41,054 bases of DNA, from NCBI GenBank assembly GCA_020628935.1, contig JAHDEG010000014.1, positions 1-41,054 of the forward strand, written 5' to 3'. The notes under the pieces were generated by a model, which saw nothing but the letters and a program-made list of their open reading frames with translations, was not told the origin of the DNA and ran no database searches. Source of the DNA: Flavobacteriales bacterium. GTDB taxonomy: Bacteria; Bacteroidota; Bacteroidia; Flavobacteriales_G; JALEGO01. This document shows, piece by piece, positions 33,592 through 41,054 of this stretch (the first letter of the stretch is position 1; each line of letters opens with the position of its first letter). The position numbers were made by a program, and so were the translations under genes.

Positions 33592-34548
33592 TTATTGCTT
33601 CCATCTCGATTTTTTCCACTTTTTTTGTTCTTCTTTTGTTAAAAAAGTCCAGGCGACAATTCTGCTTGATTTGTTGCCTGTTTCCATATCGATAGTTTTT
33701 ACTTGACTTGCGTTAACTTTTTTTAATGCTTTGTACGTACCTACTAAATTTGATTTTTTAGATACCAAAGTAGTGAACCAACAGCAGTTTTGGGCGAAGT
33801 TTTCGCTTTCACGTATCATTTTTTGAATAAACTTATATTCTCCTCCTTCAAAAATGAGCTCGTTGCTTATGCCTGCAAAATTTAGCTCAGGTTGTTTTAC
33901 TGTTTTGCCTGATAGGTTCTTAATTTTTCTTCTTGTACCTCGTTGAGCTTCTTCTAATGAGGAATGAAAAGGGGGGTTACACATTGTAATGTCAATTTTT
34001 TTATCCTTACGAATTATGCCGTAGAAAATGTTTCTTTTATCTTTTTGAAACCTGCACTCAATATGTTCTTTCATTGATGGGTTTGCGTAAATTATATTTT
34101 GTGCAATTACCAATGATTTTTGATCGACTTCTGATCCTATAAAATTCCAACCATATTCAGAAGTTCCTATGAGTGGATAAATACAACTAGCTCCTATGCC
34201 GGTATCTAAGCATGTGATGTTTTTAGGGAGCTTGCCTGCATTAGTCTCAGTTAAAAGATCAGCGATATGATGTATGTAATCGGCTCTGCCGGGTATTGCG
34301 GGGCAAAGGTTTTCGTCAGGAAATTTCCAACTTTTGATTCCGTAGTAATGGTTAAGTAATGCAGTGTTTAATTTTTTGACAGCCTCGGGTTTTGAAAAAT
34401 CTACCGTGTTAGCACCAAATTTATTTTTAATTATGTGTTTTTTTAGCCCCGGATTAACCTTTATAAGCGCACTTAAGTTGTAGTTGTCACGATTTTTGTT
34501 TCTCGGATGATGCTTTTTTTTTGATTGTTTTTTTATTTGGGATGACAT
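33592..34548 (-). CDS. rlmF: 23S rRNA (adenine(1618)-N(6))-methyltransferase
   Basis: The 318-residue SAM-dependent enzyme methylates A1618 of 23S rRNA. A basic tail (KKQSKKKHHPRNKNRDNYN) leads into NPGLKKHI and YGIKSWKFPDENLCPAIPGRADYIHHIADLL, which is distinctive for RlmF. The SAM-binding part is LDTGIGASCIYPLIG and the catalytic motif IV is NPPF (CNPPFHSS). ATG start. No promoter is evident in the 155-bp gap upstream. Confidence 0.95.
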   Translation of the reverse strand: MSSQIKKQSKKKHHPRNKNRDNYNLSALIKVNPGLKKHIIKNKFGANTVDFSKPEAVKKLNTALLNHYYGIKSWKFPDENLCPAIPGRADYIHHIADLLTETNAGKLPKNITCLDTGIGASCIYPLIGTSEYGWNFIGSEVDQKSLVIAQNIIYANPSMKEHIECRFQKDKRNIFYGIIRKDKKIDITMCNPPFHSSLEEAQRGTRRKIKNLSGKTVKQPELNFAGISNELIFEGGEYKFIQKMIRESENFAQNCCWFTTLVSKKSNLVGTYKALKKVNASQVKTIDMETGNKSSRIVAWTFLTKEEQKKWKKSRWKQ

Positions 34549-34703
34549 TGGTAAAGGATGAGAGGATTATGAAATGAAAAATAGTAAGAGATTTAGAAAA
34601 CTTGCTATATATTTTGAAGTATAAAAAATAATGTTTTGTTAGTTTATTACTAGTGAAAAGGAAAGAATGTATAATTACTATATTAAATACAAAGCAGCTT
34701 TAG

Positions 34704-35267
34704 TTAATCTTCGTTTTTAGATTCTAGATCATTTTTTAATCCTTCGGGTAGGCCTTGCACGTCACTTAATGAGAAACCGATTTCATCAGAATTTTCGTTA
34801 GGAATTACACTTATTTTGGAGTTTGTTTCTAGGACTACCGCATAGATTTGCTTTATCGATTTTAAGCCTTCTTGTCTTATGGCAGCATATACTTCTGGTT
34901 TAAGAATACGTTCTTTTTTCATGTTTTCATCAATAAATTCTCCTTCAAACAATAATAGCTGAGGGGTGGATTTTATTAATTCTCTAATCTTGTCTGATGC
35001 ATACATTGCTTTAGTTACCAAGTATTGAAGTAATAATAGTATTAATATACCTACACCGCCCTTGATAATTGAGATGTCTTTCAATACCACAGTTGATGCA
35101 ACTATCGAACCTACTGAAACCGTCACGATCCAATCAAAATTATTTAGTTCAGATGTTGAGCGCTTGCCTAATGTTCGAATGTAAACTATAATTAGTGCAT
35201 ATATAATTATTGCGCAGCTTACTATTCGTATTACATCTTCAAGGTTACATTCAAATATTTTATCCAT
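34704..35267 (-). CDS. DUF421 (YetF-like) membrane protein
   Basis: This protein has 187 residues from ATG at 35267; an ATG at 35288 would add seven residues and overlap the previous gene. There are three hydrophobic segments at about 11-31, 47-63 and 68-86, with the DUF421 marks VYIRTLGKRSTSELNNFDWIVTVSVGSI and a cytoplasmic domain containing LFEGEFIDENMKKERI and AIRQEGLKSIKQIYAVVLE. The family's function is poorly known. It is the last gene of an SDR/FAD-protein/DUF421 operon with tight spacing. Confidence 0.9.
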   Translation of the reverse strand: MDKIFECNLEDVIRIVSCAIIIYALIIVYIRTLGKRSTSELNNFDWIVTVSVGSIVASTVVLKDISIIKGGVGILILLLLQYLVTKAMYASDKIRELIKSTPQLLLFEGEFIDENMKKERILKPEVYAAIRQEGLKSIKQIYAVVLETNSKISVIPNENSDEIGFSLSDVQGLPEGLKNDLESKNED

Positions 35268-35277
35268 TTTTATATAA

Positions 35278-37038
35278 TTAATTATCATTTAAATTTATCC
35301 AATCTACATGTTTCTTTGACGCTGCCTTTGCCCAATGTTTAGCTCGGGTACCAAAACACTCCAATATTGCATCTACACCTATAATAGTGCCCTTCGCTAG
35401 TCGACCTAGTAATGCGAATTGCGAAGATTCATTTCCATTTTGAGAGATCACGTATCCATCTTCATTTGTACTAATGCCAAAATCGTCATGTACTGCTTGA
35501 ATCTGATTGTTGTTTAGTAGGTTTTTGATAACAGGGGATTCAACGGCTTTAATTTTTGGCGAATCTAAGATGGAATTGACCATCATCCTAGCAATTATCG
35601 ATTTTTCGTTGGTACTAAGCTTCCACCCTTCATTGGTTAGTTTTATTTTAGGATCACTTACCATTTCGAGATTTAAAACACCTGCTTTATTTAAAGCTAT
35701 GAGTTGCTGAATACTCTCAACTGGTGGGCCGAATGAGTACCTTTTTGATTCTTCATCTAGCTTAATAATTTCTGCAAATACATCATCGTTACATTTATTG
35801 AAGGATAATTTTTTGTAAATAGATGGCTGACAATGTCGCCAAACTTGCCCAATACAATAATCTAAACTTGCAGTCTCCGCTCCAATGGCCATCTGAACAC
35901 TGTTTTCCATTATTTGGAGTGTAGAAATACTAAATGGCATAATGGTTTCGTGTTTGTAATCGTTATTTTTTAACCAACTAATTACTACTATCTCCAATTC
36001 ATGGACACTATATTTCTCTTGAAATTTTTTGGGATCTAAGTCCAAATACAATTGTGCAGCAATTGGTGCAAAGGCGTTGATTAAAAAGTCATAATTGGTT
36101 GCTCTTTGTTGATTTTTAGGATCACCAATTACCTCTTCGAATTTTAATAGTTGTTTTTTAGATGGTTTGTAGCGATTATCGATGGATGCATTAAGTGGTT
36201 TAGGTATTAATGGTAGTCCATCTAAAGAGAACGGTACAAAGATAATTTTGTGTCCGTTGGTTTTATATTTGCAGGCTTTGGTTTCAGAGTCGGTAATAAT
36301 AAATCCTCCTTTTTTGGATGAAATTTCTCTTACAATATCTATTGTAGCTAAACCAAAACCTCTGATGCCAACTATGCATTCGTTATCACTTATGTATTTA
36401 TTCTTTAATAGTTTACTTAATGGATACGGTGATTTAAAAAGTGATACATTATTATTTTTACCGGCATATTCATCCCAACTTAAAAGTTGCTCATCTGGCT
36501 TGGTAGGTTGATGGCCAATTGTTAACAGTAGCTCGTTAACCGCCTCATACTTATTTGAGTTTGTTTGGATAGTAATGCTATTTTCATCATTAACATTTAT
36601 GTCAGTTACTTTCTCTTCAATTAACGTAGCTAACTGAGTGTTTAATAGAGGCTTTATTAGAGTTTTAAATCTCTCGTTTAAATATTCCCCTACTTTAGCT
36701 CTTGGGGGATAGAAATCAGCTTTTTTACTTGATAAATCAATCTTATTATTAGAAATCCACTCATGGTAGGAGGGGAAAGGAGGTATTTGAACATAGGAAT
36801 TATCTAAAATCTCACGATTGCTTATAGTTAAAGCGCGTTCAGATAAGTTCATCCAATTGTTTTTAGTTTGATTTAAGCCATATACTTGTCCGTTTCCAAA
36901 ATTGCCAGTTTCTTCGAAAAGTAAAATGTGAATTTTGGAGAGACTATTTGTTTTATTAAGCTCAATTAAAAGGTTTTCAAGCGCATAACTTCCCCTTGGA
37001 CCTACTCCAACTATAGCAATAGTTCTTTTATATGACAT
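35278..37038 (-). CDS. FAD/NAD(P)-binding protein (NAD_binding_9-like oxidoreductase)
   Basis: The 586-residue protein opens with an N-terminal Rossmann motif IAIVGVGPRGSYALENLL, a GxGPRG version typical of the FAD-NAD(P)-binding family. A second nucleotide-binding segment is CIVGIRGFGLATIDIV at about 221-236, and LLTIGHQP near 175 resembles the ATG-type motif linking domains. The remainder is helical. Its substrate is unknown. ATG start; its start overlaps the SDR stop by 1 nt (TAATG), which implies translational coupling. There are no membrane helices. Confidence 0.85.
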   Translation of the reverse strand: MSYKRTIAIVGVGPRGSYALENLLIELNKTNSLSKIHILLFEETGNFGNGQVYGLNQTKNNWMNLSERALTISNREILDNSYVQIPPFPSYHEWISNNKIDLSSKKADFYPPRAKVGEYLNERFKTLIKPLLNTQLATLIEEKVTDINVNDENSITIQTNSNKYEAVNELLLTIGHQPTKPDEQLLSWDEYAGKNNNVSLFKSPYPLSKLLKNKYISDNECIVGIRGFGLATIDIVREISSKKGGFIITDSETKACKYKTNGHKIIFVPFSLDGLPLIPKPLNASIDNRYKPSKKQLLKFEEVIGDPKNQQRATNYDFLINAFAPIAAQLYLDLDPKKFQEKYSVHELEIVVISWLKNNDYKHETIMPFSISTLQIMENSVQMAIGAETASLDYCIGQVWRHCQPSIYKKLSFNKCNDDVFAEIIKLDEESKRYSFGPPVESIQQLIALNKAGVLNLEMVSDPKIKLTNEGWKLSTNEKSIIARMMVNSILDSPKIKAVESPVIKNLLNNNQIQAVHDDFGISTNEDGYVISQNGNESSQFALLGRLAKGTIIGVDAILECFGTRAKHWAKAASKKHVDWINLNDN

Positions 37039-37814
37039 TATACGTCTTGTAGTTTTCGTACTTGTTTTAAAATCATTTTTTTAGGCATTAGAGGCGCAGC
37101 ACCTATCATAATTTTTTGGGCAAAGGTTAATCCAGAAATAACATCTAAATCACCATTTAACATTCCTTTGTAACCATCTTCTGCAACGCTTTTAGCACTT
37201 GCTGTTGATTTAAACATTTCAGTTTTATCCATACCTGATTTTTTCCCAAATTGGGTTTCTGTAGCTCCAGGCATAAGATTTGTAACGGTGATTTTTGTGT
37301 TATGAAGTTCTTCAGACAATGCATTTGAGAAAGAAGTTACGTAAGCTTTAGTTGCATAATAAACGGCTTGTAAGGGGCCAGGCATTAAACTTGCAGTTGA
37401 GGAAACGTTAAGTATTTTACCTTCGTTATTTTTAACAAAATCTTGTAAGAAGTAATGAGTTAGTGCTGTTAAGGCACTAATATTCAGGTTAATCATTGAT
37501 AGGTCTACCTTTATATCTCGTTCGTTAAACTTACCTAAGCCACCAAAACCGGCATTATTAATTAAGTAGTTTACTCTTAATCCTGCTTTTTTAGTTTGTT
37601 CATAAACTTCTTCAGGGGCATTTGATTGAGTTAAATCTTTGGCTATTACATGAACCTTTATTTTATACTCAGTTTCAAGCTCGGTTTTTAGTTTGTTTAA
37701 CTCGTTTTCGCTTCTAGATACAATTATTAAATCGCCTCCTTTTTGAGCGTGTATTTTTGCAAGTTCTTTTCCAATACCGCTGCTTGCTCCTGTTATTAAT
37801 GCCGTTTTATTCAT
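37038..37814 (-). CDS. short-chain dehydrogenase/reductase (SDR), classical type
   Basis: The 258-residue oxidoreductase has the cofactor motif TGASSGIG (8-15), an R34 that favours NADP(H) (SRSENEL), NNAG (86-89), and catalytic S139 with Y152-x3-K156. It closes with a short C-terminal tail rich in lysine and methionine (PLMPKKMILKQVRKL). The substrate is unknown. It is the first gene of the operon with the FAD-protein and DUF421 genes. The divergent gene is the DEAD-box helicase; a palindrome lies between them. Confidence 0.93.
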   Translation of the reverse strand: MNKTALITGASSGIGKELAKIHAQKGGDLIIVSRSENELNKLKTELETEYKIKVHVIAKDLTQSNAPEEVYEQTKKAGLRVNYLINNAGFGGLGKFNERDIKVDLSMINLNISALTALTHYFLQDFVKNNEGKILNVSSTASLMPGPLQAVYYATKAYVTSFSNALSEELHNTKITVTNLMPGATETQFGKKSGMDKTEMFKSTASAKSVAEDGYKGMLNGDLDVISGLTFAQKIMIGAAPLMPKKMILKQVRKLQDV

Positions 37815-37866
37815 TAAATTTTTTAGTTTTCTTATGGTTTAAAGGTACTTAATCATATTATAATGG

Positions 37867-37906
37867 ACTATTTATTAATCGTTATTAGTGAACATTAATA
37901 AATAGT
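37867..37906. promoter_or_regulatory. 13-bp palindrome between SDR operon and DEAD-box helicase
   Basis: Arms ACTATTTATTAAT (37867-37879) and ATTAATAAATAGT (37894-37906) are perfect complements around a 14-nt spacer that contains a further GTT/AAC pairing. It lies 53 bp before the SDR start and 69 bp before the helicase start. It may be an operator or an RNA hairpin; neither is proven. Confidence 0.4.
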
Positions 37907-37974
37907 TTCTGCTAGTTTTACTATGTAATTGTAGTATTTGGCGTAATTTAATTGAAATTTTAATTGCTTGAGCT

Positions 37975-39111
37975 ATGTCTTTTGTAGAACTTAACCTTCA
38001 TCTATCCTTACTTAAAAACATTGATTTTTTAGGATATAAAGAAGCAACTCCAATACAAGAAAAAGCTATTCCTGCATTAATTGAAGGTAAAGATTTACTA
38101 GGTATTGCTAAAACAGGATCAGGAAAAACAGCAAGCTTTGTATTGCCTGTATTACACCAGCTTTTAGGCGATGCTTTAAGAGAAAAAAACAGGTCGCCAA
38201 AAATATTGGTTTTAGTACCAACAAGAGAATTAGCTGTTCAGGTTTCGGAAGTTTTTAAAGTATTATCGCTTAATTTTTCTGATCCAATAAAAACAATGGC
38301 TGTTTATGGAGGAGTTTCTATTAACCCTCAAATGAAAGGAATGTATGGGGTGGATGTACTAATTGCAACACCGGGTAGGTTGTTAGACTTGCATCAATCA
38401 AATGCGGTAGAACTTAATAAGGTAGATACCTTGGTTATAGATGAAGCCGACAAAATGCTGAATTTAGGATTTCAGAAGGAAATGGAGCAGATTATTAATC
38501 TTTTACCTAAAAAAAGACAAAACATGTTGTTTTCGGCAACATTAAGCAAACAACTGTCAGGGTTAAATAAGGTGTTACTTTCTGAACCTGTTGTAATAGA
38601 AATTGAAACAAAGGTAGAAGATGTAGAGCTAATAAATTTATCGGGTTATTTTGTTAGTGACGATAGAAAGGGACCTCTTTTAAGGTATATTATAAAGGAA
38701 CAAGACATGCAACAAGTTTTGGTGTTTGCATCCTCTGGTTTAAAGGCAGATAAAATTGCAGGAAAACTTAATAAAAACGGAATACAAGCACTATCGATTC
38801 ATGGTAAAAAAAGCCAATCGGCCCGAATAAATGCTTTAAACAAGTTTAAAGACGGAGAATTACGCGTTTTAGTGGCTACAGATTTAATTTCTAGAGGTAT
38901 TGATATTAATAATTTGCCTTATGTTATAAATTATGAATTACCTCGTTCGCCCAAAGACTTTGTACATAGGGTAGGAAGAACAGGTAGAGCCGAAAATAAA
39001 GGAATGGCTATTTGCCTAGTTGATAGAGAACAAACACATCATTTGAAAGTGATTCTTAAAAAAATGAAGCGCTATATAGATATGATTGATAGTGAGACTT
39101 TGGAGTTTTAA
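37975..39111 (+). CDS. DEAD-box ATP-dependent RNA helicase
   Basis: The 378-residue helicase has all motifs: Q-motif (F18, Q28), AKTGSGKT at 45-52, PTRELA, GG, TPGRLLD, DEAD (in VIDEADKML), SAT, and in the second domain RGIDI and HRVGRTGR. The C-terminal extension is very short, as in minimal RhlE-like core proteins. It unwinds RNA duplexes, often in cold adaptation or ribosome assembly. ATG start; upstream region holds the palindrome shared with the SDR operon. Confidence 0.96.
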   Translation: MSFVELNLHLSLLKNIDFLGYKEATPIQEKAIPALIEGKDLLGIAKTGSGKTASFVLPVLHQLLGDALREKNRSPKILVLVPTRELAVQVSEVFKVLSLNFSDPIKTMAVYGGVSINPQMKGMYGVDVLIATPGRLLDLHQSNAVELNKVDTLVIDEADKMLNLGFQKEMEQIINLLPKKRQNMLFSATLSKQLSGLNKVLLSEPVVIEIETKVEDVELINLSGYFVSDDRKGPLLRYIIKEQDMQQVLVFASSGLKADKIAGKLNKNGIQALSIHGKKSQSARINALNKFKDGELRVLVATDLISRGIDINNLPYVINYELPRSPKDFVHRVGRTGRAENKGMAICLVDREQTHHLKVILKKMKRYIDMIDSETLEF

Positions 39112-39273
39112 TTCTTATTTGTGATTTCCTAGCCCTGAGAGCAGTGGGTAGCTTTTTGAAGGTTAATGTTTAGTGTAAACGGGTTTTAAAGGCAACCTTG
39201 GGAGCCATTTATAAACACGATTTATAACTTACTTTAAACGAAAAAACTACAAACGGATAGCAGGTTTACGCTT

Positions 39274-40875
39274 CTACTTATGAAAAAACTGAAGCAACTT
39301 TTCGGTATTAAAGGTGTTTATAACTCTACTTGAAATTAAGCCTCCTTTACGTGCAGAGTACACCCCATATTTCATATCGGTTAAGCCTTCGGTTTTGTGG
39401 GCATCTGGGTTAATTGAAAAGTAAGCCCCTTTTTCTTGCGCATTTAAAATATGCCGCCAATCAATATCTAATCGCCAGGGGTTTGCATTAATTTCTATGG
39501 CTACTTTGTTTGCGATGCAGCAGTCTATTATTTTATTATAGTTTACCGGGTAACCGTTTCTTCTTAACAATAGTCGACCGGTTAAATGGCCTAAAATATT
39601 TGTTGCTGGGTTTTCAATAGCTTTAATAAGTCGAGTGGTGGCGGTTTCTTCGTTCATGTTTAACTGTGCATGAACCGAGGCTACTACATACTCAAAAGTT
39701 GATAGGGTAGTGGCATCATAATCTAAATTTCCGTCATTTAAAATATCAGATTCTATACCTTTTATTATTTTAAAATTATCAAAACCTTTGTTTAGGTTAT
39801 CAATTTCTTCTTGCTGTTGCAATACTCTGTCTACTGATAAACCGTTTGCATATACTGCCGTTTTTGAGTGATCGGCAATGCCAAAGTATTCAAAACCAAG
39901 TTTAATACTAGCTTCTGCCATTTGTTGCAAGCTATGTGCACCATCGCTATAGGTTGAGTGGTTGTGAACAGCGCCTTTTAAATGTTTTGTTTGTATTAAA
40001 TCGTCTTCAGTATATGTTTTTGCCCACTCATATTCGTTATGTCCGTTTCGCATTTCAGGAATAATGTATGGCAACCCGTTTTTTTGATAAATTTCGTGTT
40101 CGGTTAGTAAGAAGTCTGCTTCGGTTGCGTTTAGTTTTTCTAAATGAGTTCGGTTGCTTGATGTTTTTAGTAACTGAAAGTTATAATGCTCGGGTTTGCT
40201 GTAATAGAGCTTAACGGTAACCGGAATATCGAGTGTTTTATGAAAAATATCGTAGGGAGTGTGGTTTTCTGTGCCAATTAAAAATTCAAACACATCAATA
40301 ATATCATCTTTTCTTAATAATTGTCCTGTAAAGGATACTTGAATGTTAGGATTAACGTTTTGTAGCGCTAAAAGAATTTCTTTTGCTGCCGGTTGTGCTT
40401 CGGCAAACAATACTTTACCTGCATTGGCTTGTATGAATTTTATGGAATCTATAATTTTTTCTTGAACTTTTCCTCCAAAGCCTTTTAAAACAGATAGTTC
40501 GTTGTTTTCGGCTGCAGTTTTTAGGTCGGCTACGGTATCAATATTTAAGTCTTTCCAAATGGCTCTTATTTTTGAGGGACCAATTCCTTTAATTTCTAAC
40601 ATTTCTAATACTCCACCTGGGGTATTAGCTATAAGTTCGTCTAAGTCTTGAAACTGCCCTGTTTCTAGTGCTTTTTGAATTTTTGGAGCGAGTGTTTTAC
40701 CTACTCCTGGTAATTTTGCTATTTCTTCTGGTGGTAAAAATGCAATTGGTTTAGGGAACTTACCTAGCTGAAAGGAGGCATTGTAATAGGTTTTTACTCT
40801 AAAGCTATTTTCGCCATGTAATTCTAATAAACTACCTAATAATTTTACTTGTCTGGATAAGTCTTTGTTAGTCAT
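39274..40875 (-). CDS. PolX-like protein: HhH and PHP domains, polymerase palm apparently degenerate
   Basis: This protein has 533 residues from ATG at 40875 (MTNKDLSRQVKLLGSL). Helix-hairpin-helix motifs lie at about 55-70 (LPGVGKTLAPKIQ), 93-108 and 130-147. A nucleotidyltransferase-like region follows; where PolX has GS...DxD, this has GQLLR (184-188) then DVFEFL, so both Asp positions look replaced by Val and Glu. The C-terminal PHP domain is complete: HNHSTYSDG (304-312), ADHSK, GIESDIL, ASVHAQL, HLTGR and NPDAHK. It is probably a metal-dependent nuclease or phosphatase, not a polymerase. A TAACTTTG motif at 40910-40917 may be its promoter. The 162 bp before 39274 hold no visible gene or clear terminator. 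Confidence 0.9.
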   Translation of the reverse strand: MTNKDLSRQVKLLGSLLELHGENSFRVKTYYNASFQLGKFPKPIAFLPPEEIAKLPGVGKTLAPKIQKALETGQFQDLDELIANTPGGVLEMLEIKGIGPSKIRAIWKDLNIDTVADLKTAAENNELSVLKGFGGKVQEKIIDSIKFIQANAGKVLFAEAQPAAKEILLALQNVNPNIQVSFTGQLLRKDDIIDVFEFLIGTENHTPYDIFHKTLDIPVTVKLYYSKPEHYNFQLLKTSSNRTHLEKLNATEADFLLTEHEIYQKNGLPYIIPEMRNGHNEYEWAKTYTEDDLIQTKHLKGAVHNHSTYSDGAHSLQQMAEASIKLGFEYFGIADHSKTAVYANGLSVDRVLQQQEEIDNLNKGFDNFKIIKGIESDILNDGNLDYDATTLSTFEYVVASVHAQLNMNEETATTRLIKAIENPATNILGHLTGRLLLRRNGYPVNYNKIIDCCIANKVAIEINANPWRLDIDWRHILNAQEKGAYFSINPDAHKTEGLTDMKYGVYSARKGGLISSRVINTFNTEKLLQFFHK

Positions 40876-40909
40876 GGTCAAATAGCTTTAAGATTCCTTT
40901 TACAGCATA

Positions 40910-40917
40910 CAAAGTTA
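40910..40917 (-). promoter_or_regulatory. candidate -7 element for PolX-like gene
   Basis: The minus strand reads TAACTTTG, matching TAnnTTTG, 34 nt upstream of the ATG; -33 element not found. Confidence 0.35.
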
Positions 40918-41000
40918 AGGGTTGTTTGGTTTAAGTTTAAATGTTTTTGTTGTTTTGGAAGGATATTCTTTTTTTCTTCGATTTAGGAAGGATTTAAATA

Positions 41001-41054
<54 letters not shown>

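Noticed and set aside
39112-39273. Terminator between the converging helicase and PolX-like genes
   Set aside because: Only short imperfect pairings (for example around GGCAACC and GGGAGCC) were seen and no T run follows them.

Overview
The window is a chromosomal segment from a low-GC member of the Bacteroidota, most likely a Flavobacteriales relative. The evidence is lineage-typical content: two secreted proteins with type IX secretion (T9SS) C-terminal sorting domains (one CHU_C-like, one Por-tail-like), a TonB-dependent receptor of the outer-membrane beta-barrel family cut by the left edge, a GH3-family protein, a DUF3109 Fe-S protein, a histidine-rich AtpB N-terminus, F1Fo genes ending at atpG with no atpD/atpC, and promoter elements of the TAnnTTTG type. 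No phage, insertion sequence, CRISPR array or obvious genomic island was seen. Most of the window is housekeeping DNA with some poorly characterised genes.

Layout. 1-5.5 kb (minus): TonB receptor (partial), GH3-like protein, glutaminyl-cyclase-like M28 lipoprotein, cysS. 5.6-7.4 kb (minus): a two-gene signalling unit, a soluble receiver-histidine kinase followed by a NarL-type regulator. 7.4-11.9 kb (minus): a tight cluster of phosphohexomutase, mltG, an unrecognised small protein, dapF and a short CDF-like transporter, with a cell-wall theme, closed by a strong hairpin terminator. 11.9-14.4 kb: large secreted PKD/CHU_C protein. 14.5-18 kb: class Ia ribonucleotide reductase nrdB-nrdA with terminator. 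18.3-23.8 kb: DUF3109, purD, mannose-1-phosphate guanylyltransferase, an aminotransferase, a SprT-like protein and a RidA-like protein. 23.9-25.6 kb (plus): tRNA-Ala(GGC) and a secreted beta-propeller-like protein. 25.6-30.6 kb (minus): atpB-E-F-H-A-G. 31-32.3 kb (plus): hotdog thioesterase and DUF4159 protein. 32.3-34.6 kb (minus): repetitive LEA-like protein, Fe-S uracil-DNA glycosylase-like protein, RlmF. 34.7-37.8 kb (minus): SDR, FAD/NAD(P)-binding protein and DUF421 membrane protein in one operon. 38-39.1 kb (plus): DEAD-box helicase. 39.3-40.9 kb (minus): PolX-like protein. The window ends inside a pure (GTT)n repeat.

The observations most worth a second look are: a perfect U-tailed hairpin inside the atp operon directly after atpE, which could set c-subunit stoichiometry; a PolX homologue whose polymerase carboxylates appear to be lost while its PHP nuclease motifs stay intact; a LEA-like protein built from 29-residue helical repeats; an unrecognised gene wedged between dapF and mltG; an uncharacterised SDR/FAD/DUF421 operon with a long palindrome in front of it; and several genes whose only plausible start is TTG or GTG. 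I did not find a clearly new multi-gene system. Family assignments come from reading motifs, not from database searches.
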